The notes: generated by a model not told the origin, from the letters alone. A DNA stretch of 64,000 nucleotides from Parerythrobacter_A sp963799315 (GCA_963799315.1 CAWCWP010000001.1:744001-808000); one strand, 5' to 3'; shown: positions 8,893 through 18,710, numbered from the stretch's first letter. A program made the numbers and translations.

Positions 8893-9363
8893 ATGAACAG
8901 AATGGTGCTTGGGGCGTTTGCTGCGCTCGTGATGGTCGCGGTCGGGCTGTTCTGGTGGCAGGGCCGTGCGCAGGTAGAAGAAGGCGCGCCGCCGCCGCTT
9001 GTGGTCGAAACATCTGACAAGGCGGCGGAAGCCGAAATACCCGTGTCCGATGCCGCCGACCAGCGCGGCCCGGAACCGCCCGCCGCCACCGAACTTACGC
9101 GCGAACAGAAGCGGTTTTTCCGCTATGATCGCAATCGCGACCTTCGGGTAACCCGCAACGAGATGCTGTCGACCCGTGCCAACGCCTTTCGCAAGCTGGA
9201 TGTCGATGGCAACAACCTGCTGACATTCGAGGAATGGGCGGTGACGACGGTAAACCGGTTCGAGGGCGCCGACAGCGACGGCAACCGCGAACTGACGCAG
9301 GCGGAATTTGCCAGCACCGCACCGAAAAAACGCGCGCCGTCGCGGCCGCGCTGTCGCTGCTAG
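8893..9363 (+). CDS. Membrane-anchored or exported EF-hand protein
   Basis: About 156 residues from the ATG at 8893, chosen because it places the hydrophobic segment (MVLGAFAALVMVAVGLFWW) at the N-terminus as a signal anchor. A Glu/Pro-rich linker follows, then three EF-hand-type segments: YDRNRDLRVTRNE, LDVDGNNLLTFEE and ADSDGNRELTQAE. The second and third fit the calcium-loop consensus well; the first has Leu at the loop glycine position. It is probably a periplasmic calcium-binding protein of unknown function. The stop overlaps the stop of the convergent trmFO gene by 4 bp. Confidence 0.75.
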   Translation: MNRMVLGAFAALVMVAVGLFWWQGRAQVEEGAPPPLVVETSDKAAEAEIPVSDAADQRGPEPPAATELTREQKRFFRYDRNRDLRVTRNEMLSTRANAFRKLDVDGNNLLTFEEWAVTTVNRFEGADSDGNRELTQAEFASTAPKKRAPSRPRCRC

Positions 9364-10734
9364 GCAGGGACCGCGACCCGCTCGACGGCCTTGGACCATG
9401 CGCTGAAGTCGGTCTTGCCGCGTTCGGTATAAGCTTCCTTGCGCTGTTTCTTCTTCACGTCGTGCAGCGGGTCGAACAGGCCGAAATTGACGTTCATCGG
9501 CTGATAGGTCTCGGCTTCGGCATCGCCGGTGATATGCGCCAGCAAGGCGCCGGTGGCGGTGCTCCGCGGGGGCGATTGCCATGCTTCGCCGCGCAAGTCC
9601 TGCGCCGCCATCACGCCTGCCATCAGGCCGATAGCCGCGCTTTCGACATAGCCCTCGCAGCCGGTAATCTGCCCCGCGAAACGGATGTGCTCGTGACCTC
9701 TCAGCCTTAGCTGCCGGTCCAGCAAGGCGGGCGAATTGAGAAATGTATTGCGATGCAGCCCGCCAAGCCGCGCAAATTCCGCATCCTGCAATCCGGGGAT
9801 GGTGCGGAACAGGTCGGCCTGCGCGCCATATTTCAGCTTCGTCTGGAAGCCGACCATGTTCCACAATGTGCCCAGCGCGTTATCCTGCCGCAACTGCACC
9901 ACGGCATAGGGCCAGCGGCCTTGCGGAAATTCTTCGCATGCGGTGCGCGGATCGTCCAGCCCGACCGGTTTCATCGGGCCATAGCGAAGCGTATCGACAC
10001 CGCGCGCGGCCATGACCTCGATGGGCATGCACCCTTCGAAATAGGGCGTGTCCTGCTCCCATTCCTTGAACTGGGTCGTGTCGCTGGCGACCAGCGCGCT
10101 GTGGAAGGCGAGATATTCTTCCTGGTTCATCGGGCAGTTGATGTAATCGCCGTCGGCATTGGATGCGGCGGTGCGCTTGTTCCAGCGCGACTGGACCCAG
10201 CAGATGTCCATGTCGATGCTGTCGCGGTGGACGATGGGGGCGATGGCATCGAAGAAGGCCAGCCGGTCTCGTCCGGTCACTTCGATGATGCTGTTCGCCA
10301 GCGCCTCCGCCGTCAGCGGTCCGGTAGCGACGATGGTCGGACCGCTGGCAGGCAGCGTCTCGATCCGTTCGCGCACCACCGTGATATTCGGATGATCGCT
10401 CAGCCGCCTTGTCACACCTTCGGAAAACGCATCGCGATCGACCGCCATCGCAGAGCCTGCGGGTACGCGCGCATCTTCGCCCGCTGCCATGATGAGCGAG
10501 TCCATCGTGCGCATTTCGTGATGCAGCAGGCCCACCGCATTGCGCGTGTCATCATCGGAACGGAAGCTGTTGGAGCAGACCAGCTCGGCCAGTCCGTCGG
10601 TCTGGTGCGCGGGCGTCGTCGCGCCGCTGCCGCGCATTTCGGACAGGCGCACGCGGAAGCCCGCGCTGGCCGAGCTGCCACGCCGCCTCGCTGCCCGCCA
10701 GCCCGCCACCGATGATGTGAATGTCATGTGTCAT
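9360..10734 (-). CDS. trmFO: Methylenetetrahydrofolate-tRNA-(uracil-5-)-methyltransferase TrmFO (frameshifted)
   Basis: This folate- and FAD-dependent enzyme makes 5-methyluridine at position 54 of tRNA. The true N-terminus (MTHDIHIIGGGLAGSEAAWQL), with the GxGxxG FAD-binding fold, starts at 10734 in one frame; the remainder (SASAGFRVRLSEMRGSG onward, including CSNSFRSDD, WNMVGFQTKL and AGQITGCEGYVES) is in another. One extra G near 10671 explains the break. Length after correction is about 457 residues, normal for the family. It is convergent with the EF-hand gene and divergent from the lysoplasmalogenase gene. Confidence 0.92.
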
Positions 10735-10832
10735 GCGCCGCTATATGGCGGCGGGGCGGGGCGGGCGCAATCGTCAGGCGTGTTCATCGGGGCGTCGACG
10801 GGCGCGCCGTGTTCGCTTATGGCTGCGCGGCA

Positions 10833-11487
10833 ATGGCCCGAACCGCCCTCATCGATCGCCGCCCGTGGCTGCTGCTTGCGATAATTGCGGCGGTCGCGTT
10901 CTATCTTCCTGCAAGGCTCGGCGATTGGCGGGGTCTGGCTGACCTTGCTGAAAGGCGCGGCGGTCGGGGCGCTTTCCATATACGCCTTCCTGCGACACGC
11001 CTCGGCGGATGCGCGATTGCTGGCGGTGGCGCTGGCGGTCGCGGCGGTCGGGGACATGGCGATCCGGTTCAGCCTCGAAGCGGGCGGTGTCGCATTCGCC
11101 ATCGCACACGGTTTCGCCATCGCGCTTTATGCCCGCAACTTTCGTGCGCCGTTGAATGGTAAGTCGCTGGCGGTTTGCGCTGCCATCGCACTGGCTATCG
11201 GCGTGGCAAGCTGGGCACTATCGTTCGATCTGCTGATCGGCGTGTACGGCGTTGTTCTGGGAACAATGGCGAGCGCAGCATACCTCAGCCGCTTCCCGCG
11301 ATGGCGCGTGGCAACCGGGGCGGCGCTGTTCGTCGCGTCGGACCTGCTGATTTTTGCCGAAGCGGGCAATGTCCTCTCCGGCGCGTTGCCGGACCTGCTG
11401 ATCTGGCCGCTCTATTTCATCGGCCAGTTCCTGATCGCGACGGGCGTGATCCAGACATTGCGCAAGGATACCGGCGCGGCGCGCTAA
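10833..11487 (+). CDS. Lysoplasmalogenase, YhhN family (frameshifted)
   Basis: A multi-pass membrane protein of the YhhN/TMEM86 family, which hydrolyses the vinyl-ether bond of lysoplasmalogens or related lipids. The N-terminus from the ATG at 10833 (MARTALIDRRPWLLLAIIAA) and the rest (LQGSAIGGVWLTLLKG to the C-terminus) are in different frames. An extra C near 10907 restores about 217 residues, the usual size. About seven to eight hydrophobic helices are visible, with the conserved AVGDMAIR and YFIGQFLIATG segments. It converges on gyrA with a 12-bp gap. Confidence 0.82.
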
Positions 11488-11499
11488 CGCCGCGCCAGA

Positions 11500-14370
11500 T
11501 TACGCCATATCGCCTTCGGGAAGGGTGTCGTCGCGGTCCTCGGTGGTTTCGGGCGCTGTTTCCTCGGCATCGGCGCCGACGATGTCCTCGATCACCGCTT
11601 CTTCCGCCTCGCTCTCCGGCTCTTCCTCCTCGTCGATCCGCGCGACGCCGACGATGTGCTCGTTCTTCGTCACGTCGAACAGGCGGACGCCGGACGATGC
11701 ACGGCCTATTACCGGCAGCCCCTCGTGATTGTCGAAGCCTCCCTCGACCAGATGGCGGAAGCGGATCGCCAACCGGATCAGTTTGGCCTGGTCGGTGACG
11801 AGCATGATCTGCTCGCCATGCACCACGGGGAAGCTGGCCACGACAGGACCGTTGCGTTCGGGGTCGCTGTCGGGCGTGCCGATATTGATCAGCCCTTTGC
11901 CGCCGCGCCCGATGGTGCGATATTCATAGGCGGATGAGAGCTTGCCATAGCCGTTGGCGGTGACGGTCAGGATGAACTCTTCCTCTTCCGCCATCTCCTG
12001 CTGCGGCCCGGACAGATCGTCGCGGCTGTTGCCCTGTTTCCACGGCGCGATCCGCAGGTAATCGTCGCGCGCTTCGGCGTCATGGGCGGAATCGTTCAGC
12101 ACGGCGAGCGACACCACCTTCGCCCCATCCAGCGTCATGCCGCGCACGCCGATACCGGTGCGGCTCTTGGTTTCGCGCGCGTCGGCGGCGTTGAAGCGGA
12201 TCGCCTTGTCGCGGTCGCTGGCGAGGAACACGTCCTGCGCTTCGGACAGCAGTTTGACGCCGATCAGCCGGTCGTCGCCACCCTCGGCAAAGCCCATCGC
12301 GAACTTGCCGTTGGTGGGTACGTTGGTGAACGCCGCCATCGAATTGCGGCGGACCATGCCGTTGGCCGTGGCAAACATGATGTTGAGCGCGGCCCATTCA
12401 TTCTCGTCTTCGGGCAGGGGCAGCACATTTGTGACCAGCTCGTCATCTGCCAGCGGCAGCAGGTTGACCATCGGACGGCCCTTGGTCTGCGGCGCGCCTT
12501 CGGGCAGTTTCCAGACCTTGAGGCGATAGACGCGGCCCGTATTGGTGAAGAACAGCACCGGCGTGTGCGTGCTGGTGACGAACATTTCGACGATGGCATC
12601 CTCGTCCTTCGTCGCCATGCTGGCGCGGCCCTTGCCGCCACGTGCCTGCGCGCGGAACGTGCCGAGCGGGGTGCGCTTGATGTAGCCGCCATGCGTGACC
12701 GTCACGACCATTTCACCACGTTCGATCAGGTCTTCGTCGTCCAGCCCGTCCCATGCAGGCGCGATTTCGGAGAGGCGCGGCGTGGCGTATTCCTCGCGCA
12801 CGGCGACCAGCTCCTCGCGCATCACGCGATACAGCTTCACCCGGTCGGCGAGGATCGAGAGGTATTCCTCGATAGCAGTCGCCAGCTCCTGCAATTCGTC
12901 GCCGATTTCGTCGCGGCCAAGCGCGGTCAGGCGGTTGAGGCGCAGTTCGAGGATGGCCTTCACCTGCCGTTCGGACAGGCGATAGGTGCCGCCCTCCTGC
13001 TCGTCGTCCGGTTCGATCGCTTCGACCAGCGCGATATATTGCGCGATGTCGCCGATGGGCCATTCGCGCGCCAGCAACCGGTCGCGCGCGGTGGCCGGGT
13101 TGGGCGCACCGCGAATGATCGCCACCACCTCGTCCAGATTGGTGACGGCAACGACCAGCCCCAGCAAGATATGCGCCCGTTCGCGCGCCTTGTTCAGCTC
13201 GAACTTGGTGCGGCGTGTGATGACCTGCTCGCGGAAGGCAATGAACGCCTCGATAATATCGCGCAGCATCAGCGTTTCGGGCCGGCCACCGCGTATGGCG
13301 AGCATATTGGCGGGGAAGCTGGCCTGCGCGGGCGTGTGCCGCCAGATCTGGTTCAGCACGACATCGGGCGTGGCATCGCGCTTCAGATCGACGACCACGC
13401 GCATGCCTTCGCGGCTGCTTTCGTCGCGGATGTCGGAAATGCCCTCGACCCGGCGTTCCTTTGCTGCCTCGGCAATCTTTTCGACCAGGCTGTTCTTGCC
13501 GACCTGATAGGGGATGGAGGTGAACACGATACTCTCGCGCCCCTCGGTCTTCGCGCCGCGCGTCGCCTCGACCTCGTGGCGGCAGCGTTGCAGGATCGAG
13601 CCGCGACCGGTGGTGTAGGCCGCCTTCGCGCCAGCCTGCCCAAGGATCAGCGGCGCGGTGGGGAAGTCGGGACCGGGAATGATCTCGAACAGCTGTTCGG
13701 ACGTGATGGCGGGATCTTCGATAAAGGCAAGACAGCCGTCGATCACTTCGCCAAGGTTATGCGGCGGCACATTGGTCGCCATGCCGACCGCGATGCCGCC
13801 CGCGCCATTGACCAGCAGGTTGGGGAAGCGCGCGGGCAGGACCACCGGCTCGCTCTCGGTGCCGTCATAATTGTCCTGATAATCGACGGTGTCCTTGCCG
13901 ATATCCTCCAGCAGCGCGTTGGCGACTTTCTCCAGCCGCGCTTCGGTATAGCGGCTGGCGGCGGGCGGATCGGGGTCCATCGAGCCGAAATTGCCCTGAC
14001 CGTCGATCAGCGGGACGCGCAGCGACCAGTCCTGCGTCATCCGGGCCAGCGTATCGTAGATCGCGCTGTCGCCATGCGGGTGATATTTACCCATCGTATC
14101 GCCGACGATGCGGGCGGACTTGCGATAGGGCCGCCCGGCGACGTAGCCGTTTTCCTGACAGGTCCACAGGATGCGGCGATGCACCGGCTTCAGCCCGTCG
14201 CGCACATCGGGCAGCGCGCGGCTGACGATGACGCTCATCGCGTAGTCGAGATAGCTCGACTTCATCTCGTCCACGATGTCGATCCGCGCGTGCGTTTCCG
14301 GCGGGACGGCGGGGGCGGTCGGGGCGTTTGTATCGTCGCTCAAGGTGGGTTCGCTTGGAAGCGTCCGCAA
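11500..14370 (-). CDS. gyrA: DNA gyrase subunit A
   Basis: 956 residues, intact. This is the breakage-reunion subunit of gyrase, a type II topoisomerase that introduces negative supercoils with GyrB. The winged-helix/tower core starts at IVDEMKSSYLDYAMSVIVSR; the active-site tyrosine is Y141 in ASRYTEARL. The quinolone region HPHGDSAIYDTL has Ser102 and Asp106 at the positions equivalent to E. coli Ser83 and Asp87, that is, the wild-type susceptible residues. The C-terminal domain forms the beta-pinwheel and ends in a long acidic tail (EEEEPESEAEEAV). The start shown is a TTG; a TTG 30 bases downstream would also keep all conserved sequence. Confidence 0.97.
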   Translation of the reverse strand: MRTLPSEPTLSDDTNAPTAPAVPPETHARIDIVDEMKSSYLDYAMSVIVSRALPDVRDGLKPVHRRILWTCQENGYVAGRPYRKSARIVGDTMGKYHPHGDSAIYDTLARMTQDWSLRVPLIDGQGNFGSMDPDPPAASRYTEARLEKVANALLEDIGKDTVDYQDNYDGTESEPVVLPARFPNLLVNGAGGIAVGMATNVPPHNLGEVIDGCLAFIEDPAITSEQLFEIIPGPDFPTAPLILGQAGAKAAYTTGRGSILQRCRHEVEATRGAKTEGRESIVFTSIPYQVGKNSLVEKIAEAAKERRVEGISDIRDESSREGMRVVVDLKRDATPDVVLNQIWRHTPAQASFPANMLAIRGGRPETLMLRDIIEAFIAFREQVITRRTKFELNKARERAHILLGLVVAVTNLDEVVAIIRGAPNPATARDRLLAREWPIGDIAQYIALVEAIEPDDEQEGGTYRLSERQVKAILELRLNRLTALGRDEIGDELQELATAIEEYLSILADRVKLYRVMREELVAVREEYATPRLSEIAPAWDGLDDEDLIERGEMVVTVTHGGYIKRTPLGTFRAQARGGKGRASMATKDEDAIVEMFVTSTHTPVLFFTNTGRVYRLKVWKLPEGAPQTKGRPMVNLLPLADDELVTNVLPLPEDENEWAALNIMFATANGMVRRNSMAAFTNVPTNGKFAMGFAEGGDDRLIGVKLLSEAQDVFLASDRDKAIRFNAADARETKSRTGIGVRGMTLDGAKVVSLAVLNDSAHDAEARDDYLRIAPWKQGNSRDDLSGPQQEMAEEEEFILTVTANGYGKLSSAYEYRTIGRGGKGLINIGTPDSDPERNGPVVASFPVVHGEQIMLVTDQAKLIRLAIRFRHLVEGGFDNHEGLPVIGRASSGVRLFDVTKNEHIVGVARIDEEEEPESEAEEAVIEDIVGADAEETAPETTEDRDDTLPEGDMA

Positions 14371-14628
14371 TGCGGACAGGAGATGGGTTCAACACTAGGG
14401 GAAGGGCGGGCAAAGCGCCAGCAAACCGCCCGTGACAGGCCCGTTATGACCCCCGTTTTCCACATATGTCTGGCGTGGTGCGGTGCGTTGAAGCCGAGGG
14501 GCGTTCAAAACGCATTCAGACCACATCCCCTATCGATAATGCCGAACAGGAACACACTGGCACGATCAGGCGTTTCCCCAAACGAGGCCGGTCGAAGAAG
14601 GCCGACGATTTTACTGGAGAGTTATTCG

Positions 14629-15975
14629 ATGAACACCCCCCGCTCTACGCCCCTTGCAAAGACCCGCTCCGCCGCATCCCGTATGGCACTGGCCGTCGCC
14701 TTGGTCACCGGCACCGCAATCGGTGTGACGGCATTTGCCGAGCCTGCCCAGGCGCAACGTGCCAAGCGCGACAAGGAGAAGAGCAACAAGGCATCGAAGT
14801 CGAAATACAGCGAAGCATTCGTGGCGGCCTACAACCCGCTGGACGGGCTTATCAAAGCCCAGCCGGTCGATGCCGCCGCATTGCGCGCCGCCATCGAAGC
14901 GGCGGACGCTGCCGCACAAAATCCGGACGAGAAATATGCCATCGGCGGCATGCTGAACAATGCCGGCATCACGCTCGACGACCAGGCGCTACAACGGCGC
15001 GGCATCGTCGCCATGCTGGACAGCGGCCTGGTGCCCGCCGAAAACGTCCCGCAATATACCTACAGTGCCGGACAGCTCGCTTATTTCGCCAATGATTACG
15101 AGGCGGCGCGCGACCAGTTCACCAAGGCAGCGGCGGCGGGTTACAACAAGACCGATCTGGTGCCGATTATCGCCGACACCTATTTCCAGAAGGAAGATTA
15201 CGCGTCCGGCCTGCGTTACCTCAAGGGTAAGCTGAACGAAGCGAGTGCTGCCGGGCAAAAGCCGCCGCAGGACTGGATCCGTCGCGGGCTTGCCGCATCG
15301 TACAATAACGATCTTTCATCCGAAGCCGTACAGTTTGCTGCAATGTACGCGCAATATTACCCAACGGTGGAAAACTGGCGTGAAGCCATCAATATCCACC
15401 GCAACATCCTGCTGCTTGAGAACCCCGAACTGCTCGACCTGATGCGGCTGGGCGACATGGCAGGTGCGCTTAACAGCGAGCGCGACTATTTCGAGTATGT
15501 CGATGCAGCCGATGTCCTGCGCCTGCCCGGTGAAGTGAAGCGTATTCTCGACAAGGGTATCGCAAGCGGCGTCATCAATGGCTCCGGACCGCGTATTTCC
15601 GAAACGCTGAAGTCCGCAAATTCGCGTATCGCAGCCGACAAGGCTGACCTTGCCGATCTGGAAGGTGAGGCGCGCAGTTCGGCCAGCGCCTCACTCGCTC
15701 GCAGCACGGCGGATGCCTATCTCGGTTACGAAATGGGTGACAAGGCGGAAGCGCTGTACGAAGTCGCACTGACGAAAGGCGACGGCAATGCATCGCTGAT
15801 TTACACGCGCCTAGGCATCGCGCAGTTGATGCAGGGCAAGGTGGAAGCGGCCAAGGCGTCGTTCGCCAAGGCGGAAGGCAACCGCGCCGCAATCGCCAAG
15901 CTGTGGACAGTATTCGCCGACCAGCAGCAGCGGCCCGCGCTGGAACAGGCGGCTGCGCCGACGACTGCCAGCTAA
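14629..15975 (+). CDS. Exported protein with TPR-like repeats
   Basis: 448 residues. ATG at 14629 is preceded by a good ribosome-binding site (GGAGA). A Sec signal peptide of about 42 residues ends in AEPAQAQ, followed by a Lys-rich stretch (KRDKEKSNKASKSK). The rest is alpha-helical and Ala-rich, with several degenerate 34-residue repeats (for example YTYSAGQLAYFANDYEAARD and LGIAQLMQGKVEAAKASF) typical of tetratricopeptide repeats. Such proteins usually act as periplasmic protein-protein scaffolds; no partner is evident. It has its own 258-bp upstream region and a strong downstream terminator, so it is probably monocistronic. Confidence 0.8.
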   Translation: MNTPRSTPLAKTRSAASRMALAVALVTGTAIGVTAFAEPAQAQRAKRDKEKSNKASKSKYSEAFVAAYNPLDGLIKAQPVDAAALRAAIEAADAAAQNPDEKYAIGGMLNNAGITLDDQALQRRGIVAMLDSGLVPAENVPQYTYSAGQLAYFANDYEAARDQFTKAAAAGYNKTDLVPIIADTYFQKEDYASGLRYLKGKLNEASAAGQKPPQDWIRRGLAASYNNDLSSEAVQFAAMYAQYYPTVENWREAINIHRNILLLENPELLDLMRLGDMAGALNSERDYFEYVDAADVLRLPGEVKRILDKGIASGVINGSGPRISETLKSANSRIAADKADLADLEGEARSSASASLARSTADAYLGYEMGDKAEALYEVALTKGDGNASLIYTRLGIAQLMQGKVEAAKASFAKAEGNRAAIAKLWTVFADQQQRPALEQAAAPTTAS

Positions 15976-15997
15976 GGCAGGTTCGAAAGAAGATGTG

Positions 15998-16028
15998 GGG
16001 GTGTGCGGGCAACCGCGCACCCCTTTTT
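15998..16028 (+). terminator. Rho-independent terminator after the TPR-like gene
   Basis: An 11-bp GC-rich stem (GGGGTGTGCGG pairing with CCGCGCACCCC, one G-U wobble) with a 4-nt loop is followed directly by five T residues, 22 bp after the stop codon. Confidence 0.85.
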
Positions 16029-16041
16029 CATGCGCTGAGTG

Positions 16042-16740
16042 TCAACGCAGCCGCTTGATCCAGATGTCACCGCCGTCGCGGCGTTCCTGCAAGAAGTTCG
16101 GCAGCGATCCGACCATGTCGGTCAGGCGCGTAAACCCGAAATTGCGCACGTCGAAACTGGATCGGTTGCCGGCCCGCTTGCCGACTTCGTCCAGCTTGGC
16201 GAAGCCTTGCGCATCGCGCTTGCTTGCGTTGTAGGCATCGACCAGCAGCCGCACCAGCTCGTCGTCCAGCCCGTCCTTCTCCGGTTTTTCCGGACGCTCG
16301 CTGCGTACCAGCGCATTCACGTCGATGAACCGGGTGCAGGCCTCGCGAAACGCCTCGGGCGTCTTGGCGCTGCCGAAGCCATAGACCGGGTGCCCGTCCT
16401 GCCGCAGCCGCATGGCCAGCGGCATGAAATCGCTGTCCGAACTCATGATGCCGAACCCGTTGACGCGGCCGTGATAGAGCAGGTCCATCGCGTCGATCGT
16501 CATCTTCATGTCGGTGGCGTTCTTGCCCTTGGTCAGGTCGAATTGCTGCTGCGGCTCGATGCCATAGCGATGCATCTTGTCGATCCAGCCCTTCAGGCTG
16601 GTCTTGCGCCAGTTGCCGTAGGCGCGGCGGATATTGACCTGCCCCAGCTCCGCCAGAACGGTCAGCACCGGGTCGATGCCGTGGTGACTGGCATTGTCTG
16701 CGTCGATCAGCAGGGCGATATTGTCGGAGCGTTGGGCCAT
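16042..16740 (-). CDS. NYN domain protein with C-terminal LOTUS/OST-HTH-like region
   Basis: 232 residues from ATG 16740. The N-terminal NYN (PIN-like) nuclease-fold domain contains the acidic motif ALLIDADNAS, then GKNATDMKMTIDAMD and IMSSDSDFMPLAMRL, which together supply the conserved aspartates of NYN RNases. The C-terminal about 70 residues (GFAKLDEVGKRAGNRSSFDV onward) resemble the LOTUS/OST-HTH domain often fused to NYN proteins of the LabA/DUF88 group. The family is associated with RNA metabolism, but the bacterial substrate is unknown. It is downstream of, but separated by 40 bp from, the carbonic anhydrase gene. Confidence 0.85.
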   Translation of the reverse strand: MAQRSDNIALLIDADNASHHGIDPVLTVLAELGQVNIRRAYGNWRKTSLKGWIDKMHRYGIEPQQQFDLTKGKNATDMKMTIDAMDLLYHGRVNGFGIMSSDSDFMPLAMRLRQDGHPVYGFGSAKTPEAFREACTRFIDVNALVRSERPEKPEKDGLDDELVRLLVDAYNASKRDAQGFAKLDEVGKRAGNRSSFDVRNFGFTRLTDMVGSLPNFLQERRDGGDIWIKRLR

Positions 16741-16780
16741 GATGTTCCGATGCGACAGTCTGCGCGACCGTGCAAGCGCG

Positions 16781-17422
16781 TTAGGCGACCGGCCTGAAAT
16801 CTCCGTCCGCTTCGTCGCGCAGGTAAAGCACGCCTTCGGAAATGGCGAAGAACGCGCCATGCAGTTCCAGCGCGCCGTCCGCGATCTTCTGCGCGACATA
16901 GGGGAAGGTCAGCAGGTTCTTCAGGCTGACGCCCACCGCCGCCATTTCCATCGCGCGTTCGGCATCGCGACCGTCCGCACCATGTTCCGCGAACACCGCC
17001 TCGCGCGCATCGTTCAGCAGGCTGATCCATGTCGCGATGAACCCGCCTTCGCCGGGAGCGGTATCCTTCAACTCCTGCGTCAGGGCGACTTTGCACCCGC
17101 CGCACATGCCATGTCCCATCACCACGATATGGCGAACCTTCAGCATCTGCACCGCGAATTCCAGCGCGGCGGAGACACCATGCAGGCCGCCCGGTTCCTC
17201 GTAAGGCGGGACGAGCGCGGCGACGTTGCGGACCACGAAGATATCGCCGGGGTGCACGTCGAAAATCTGTGCCGGATCGACGCGGCTGTCCGAACAGCCG
17301 ATGACCATGACGCCGGGATGCTGCCCGTCCGAAACCAGCGAGTCATAGCGTGCGCGCTGGGCGCGGTAGCCTTCGTCGCGGAAGCGCTGGTATCCGCGCA
17401 GAAGTTCGGCAAACTTGGGCAT
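16781..17422 (-). CDS. Beta-class carbonic anhydrase
   Basis: 213 residues from ATG 17422, which overlaps the last base of the upstream PII-like gene. The zinc and activity residues are all visible: CSDSR (C43, D45, R47) and HGMCGGC (H104, C107). It interconverts CO2 and bicarbonate in the cytosol. The upstream genes encode an SbtA-type bicarbonate transporter and a PII-like regulator, so this enzyme probably feeds CO2/bicarbonate homeostasis linked to uptake, for example for carboxylases in a heterotroph. An upstream in-frame extension exists but would run into the PII-like gene. Confidence 0.94.
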   Translation of the reverse strand: MPKFAELLRGYQRFRDEGYRAQRARYDSLVSDGQHPGVMVIGCSDSRVDPAQIFDVHPGDIFVVRNVAALVPPYEEPGGLHGVSAALEFAVQMLKVRHIVVMGHGMCGGCKVALTQELKDTAPGEGGFIATWISLLNDAREAVFAEHGADGRDAERAMEMAAVGVSLKNLLTFPYVAQKIADGALELHGAFFAISEGVLYLRDEADGDFRPVA

Positions 17423-17730
17423 CAGAAGCGTTCGCCCCGGATGACCTCGACATCCCACATCGTCAGCAGCAGGCTGTGGCTGGTCAGGATCGGCGACAGG
17501 TCGCGCGCCAGCGCCTCTGCCTTGTCCTGCGGCGCGATGGTTAGCACGAACACCTTGTCGCTGCCCGTGACTCTCTCCTCCCGCCAGCGCCCCTCGCGCC
17601 CCTTGCCCGAAGTGACTGGAGTCACGGTCCAGCCGGTAATGCCTGCGCGGTCTATCGCGTCTGTCACGGTGCGGGCGAGTGCGGCATCGGACAGGATTTC
17701 GATGCGTTTCCTGATAACGGTTTCCATCAT
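17422..17730 (-). CDS. PII-like signalling protein of the SbtB/CPII type
   Basis: 102 residues with a predicted ferredoxin-like beta-alpha-beta fold; GWTVTPVTSGKGREG corresponds to the T-loop region and the C-terminus is WDVEVIRGERF. The protein lies between an SbtA-type bicarbonate transporter and a carbonic anhydrase. That is the setting in which PII-like regulators of inorganic carbon are known (SbtB of cyanobacteria, CPII of chemolithoautotrophs). The cysteine-containing C-terminal redox loop of cyanobacterial SbtB is absent. It overlaps sbtA by 4 bp at its start and the carbonic anhydrase gene by 1 bp at its end. Ligand (adenine nucleotide and/or bicarbonate) is inferred from family. Confidence 0.82.
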   Translation of the reverse strand: MMETVIRKRIEILSDAALARTVTDAIDRAGITGWTVTPVTSGKGREGRWREERVTGSDKVFVLTIAPQDKAEALARDLSPILTSHSLLLTMWDVEVIRGERF

Positions 17731-18710
17731 CCCGCTCCTCCCGAAAGGCCCGTCAGCGCATCAGCCAGCAAGGCGATCAGCCCGATATTTATCATGATGT
17801 TGAAAGGGAAGGTGATGCTGAGCGACATCGTCAGGTAAATGCCGGGGTCGGCTTCGGGCATGGCGAGCCGCATCGCTGCGGGCACCGCGATATAGCTGGC
17901 GCTGGCGCACAGCACACCGAACGCGGCGACCGAGCCGACATCCAGCCCGATGCCCCAGGCGGCGACCGTGCCGACCAGTCCGTTGAACAGTGGCAGGCCG
18001 ATGGCGATAACCACCAGCCGCCAGGTCAGCGATCGCGTGTCCATCATCCGGCGCGCCGCAATCAGGCCCATATCGAGCAGGAACAGGCACAGCACGCCCT
18101 TGAACCCGGCCTCGAAAAACGGCGCGACATCCATGAAACCGGTGGGGCCAGCGACCATGCCGATCACGAATGCCCCCAATAGCAGCACAACCGAGGCGTT
18201 GAAGAACACCTCGTGCAGCAAGGCGCCCTTGCTGCGGCCGGTATCGCCGCCGAACCCGCGCGCCAGCATTAATCCGGTCAGGATCGCGGGCGTTTCCATA
18301 GCCGCCATCACCGCCACCATGAAACCGCCGGGCGGCGTGCCGCGCGCTTCGAGAATTTCGACGGCGGTAACGAAAGTGACGACGCTGACCGAACCGTAAT
18401 GGGCGGCGACTGCACCGGCGTTGATCCTGTCGAGCCGTCCGAACCCGGCAAGGACGGGATTGGCGACGAGCGGGAGCAGGAAGCTGACCGCGATGCCAAG
18501 CGCGAGTGCAGCGGCGATGGTCAGGTCGAATCCGCTTTTCGAAACCGCCACACCGCCCTTCAGCCCGATGGCCGCCATCAGGTAAAGCGACAGCCCCTTC
18601 GCCAGCGCTTCGGGCACGGCAAGGTCGGACCGTACAAACGCGGCCAGCAAGCCCAGCACGAAAAACAGGATCACCGGCGAGGTCAGCGTCTGTAGCAGGG
18701 TTGCATCCAT
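17727..18710 (-). CDS. sbtA: SbtA-family sodium-dependent bicarbonate transporter
   Basis: 327 residues with about ten hydrophobic helices in two inverted halves, the SbtA (formerly DUF897) fold. Characteristic segments are SLYLMAAIGLKGGVAV, AAHYGSVSVVTFVTA and ASASYIAVPAAMRLA. SbtA transports bicarbonate with sodium in cyanobacteria; homologues in heterotrophs are common but poorly studied. The gene is the first of a tightly packed three-gene operon (sbtA, PII-like, carbonic anhydrase), so the PII-like protein probably regulates this transporter. It is divergent from lipA with a 97-bp gap that should hold both promoters. Confidence 0.88.
   Translation of the reverse strand: MDATLLQTLTSPVILFFVLGLLAAFVRSDLAVPEALAKGLSLYLMAAIGLKGGVAVSKSGFDLTIAAALALGIAVSFLLPLVANPVLAGFGRLDRINAGAVAAHYGSVSVVTFVTAVEILEARGTPPGGFMVAVMAAMETPAILTGLMLARGFGGDTGRSKGALLHEVFFNASVVLLLGAFVIGMVAGPTGFMDVAPFFEAGFKGVLCLFLLDMGLIAARRMMDTRSLTWRLVVIAIGLPLFNGLVGTVAAWGIGLDVGSVAAFGVLCASASYIAVPAAMRLAMPEADPGIYLTMSLSITFPFNIMINIGLIALLADALTGLSGGAG

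Noticed and set aside
12082..15975. A 1,297-codon open frame on the plus strand
   Set aside because: Most of it is antisense to gyrA and is a GC-rich shadow; only 14629-15975, with its own ATG, ribosome-binding site and signal peptide, is a real gene.
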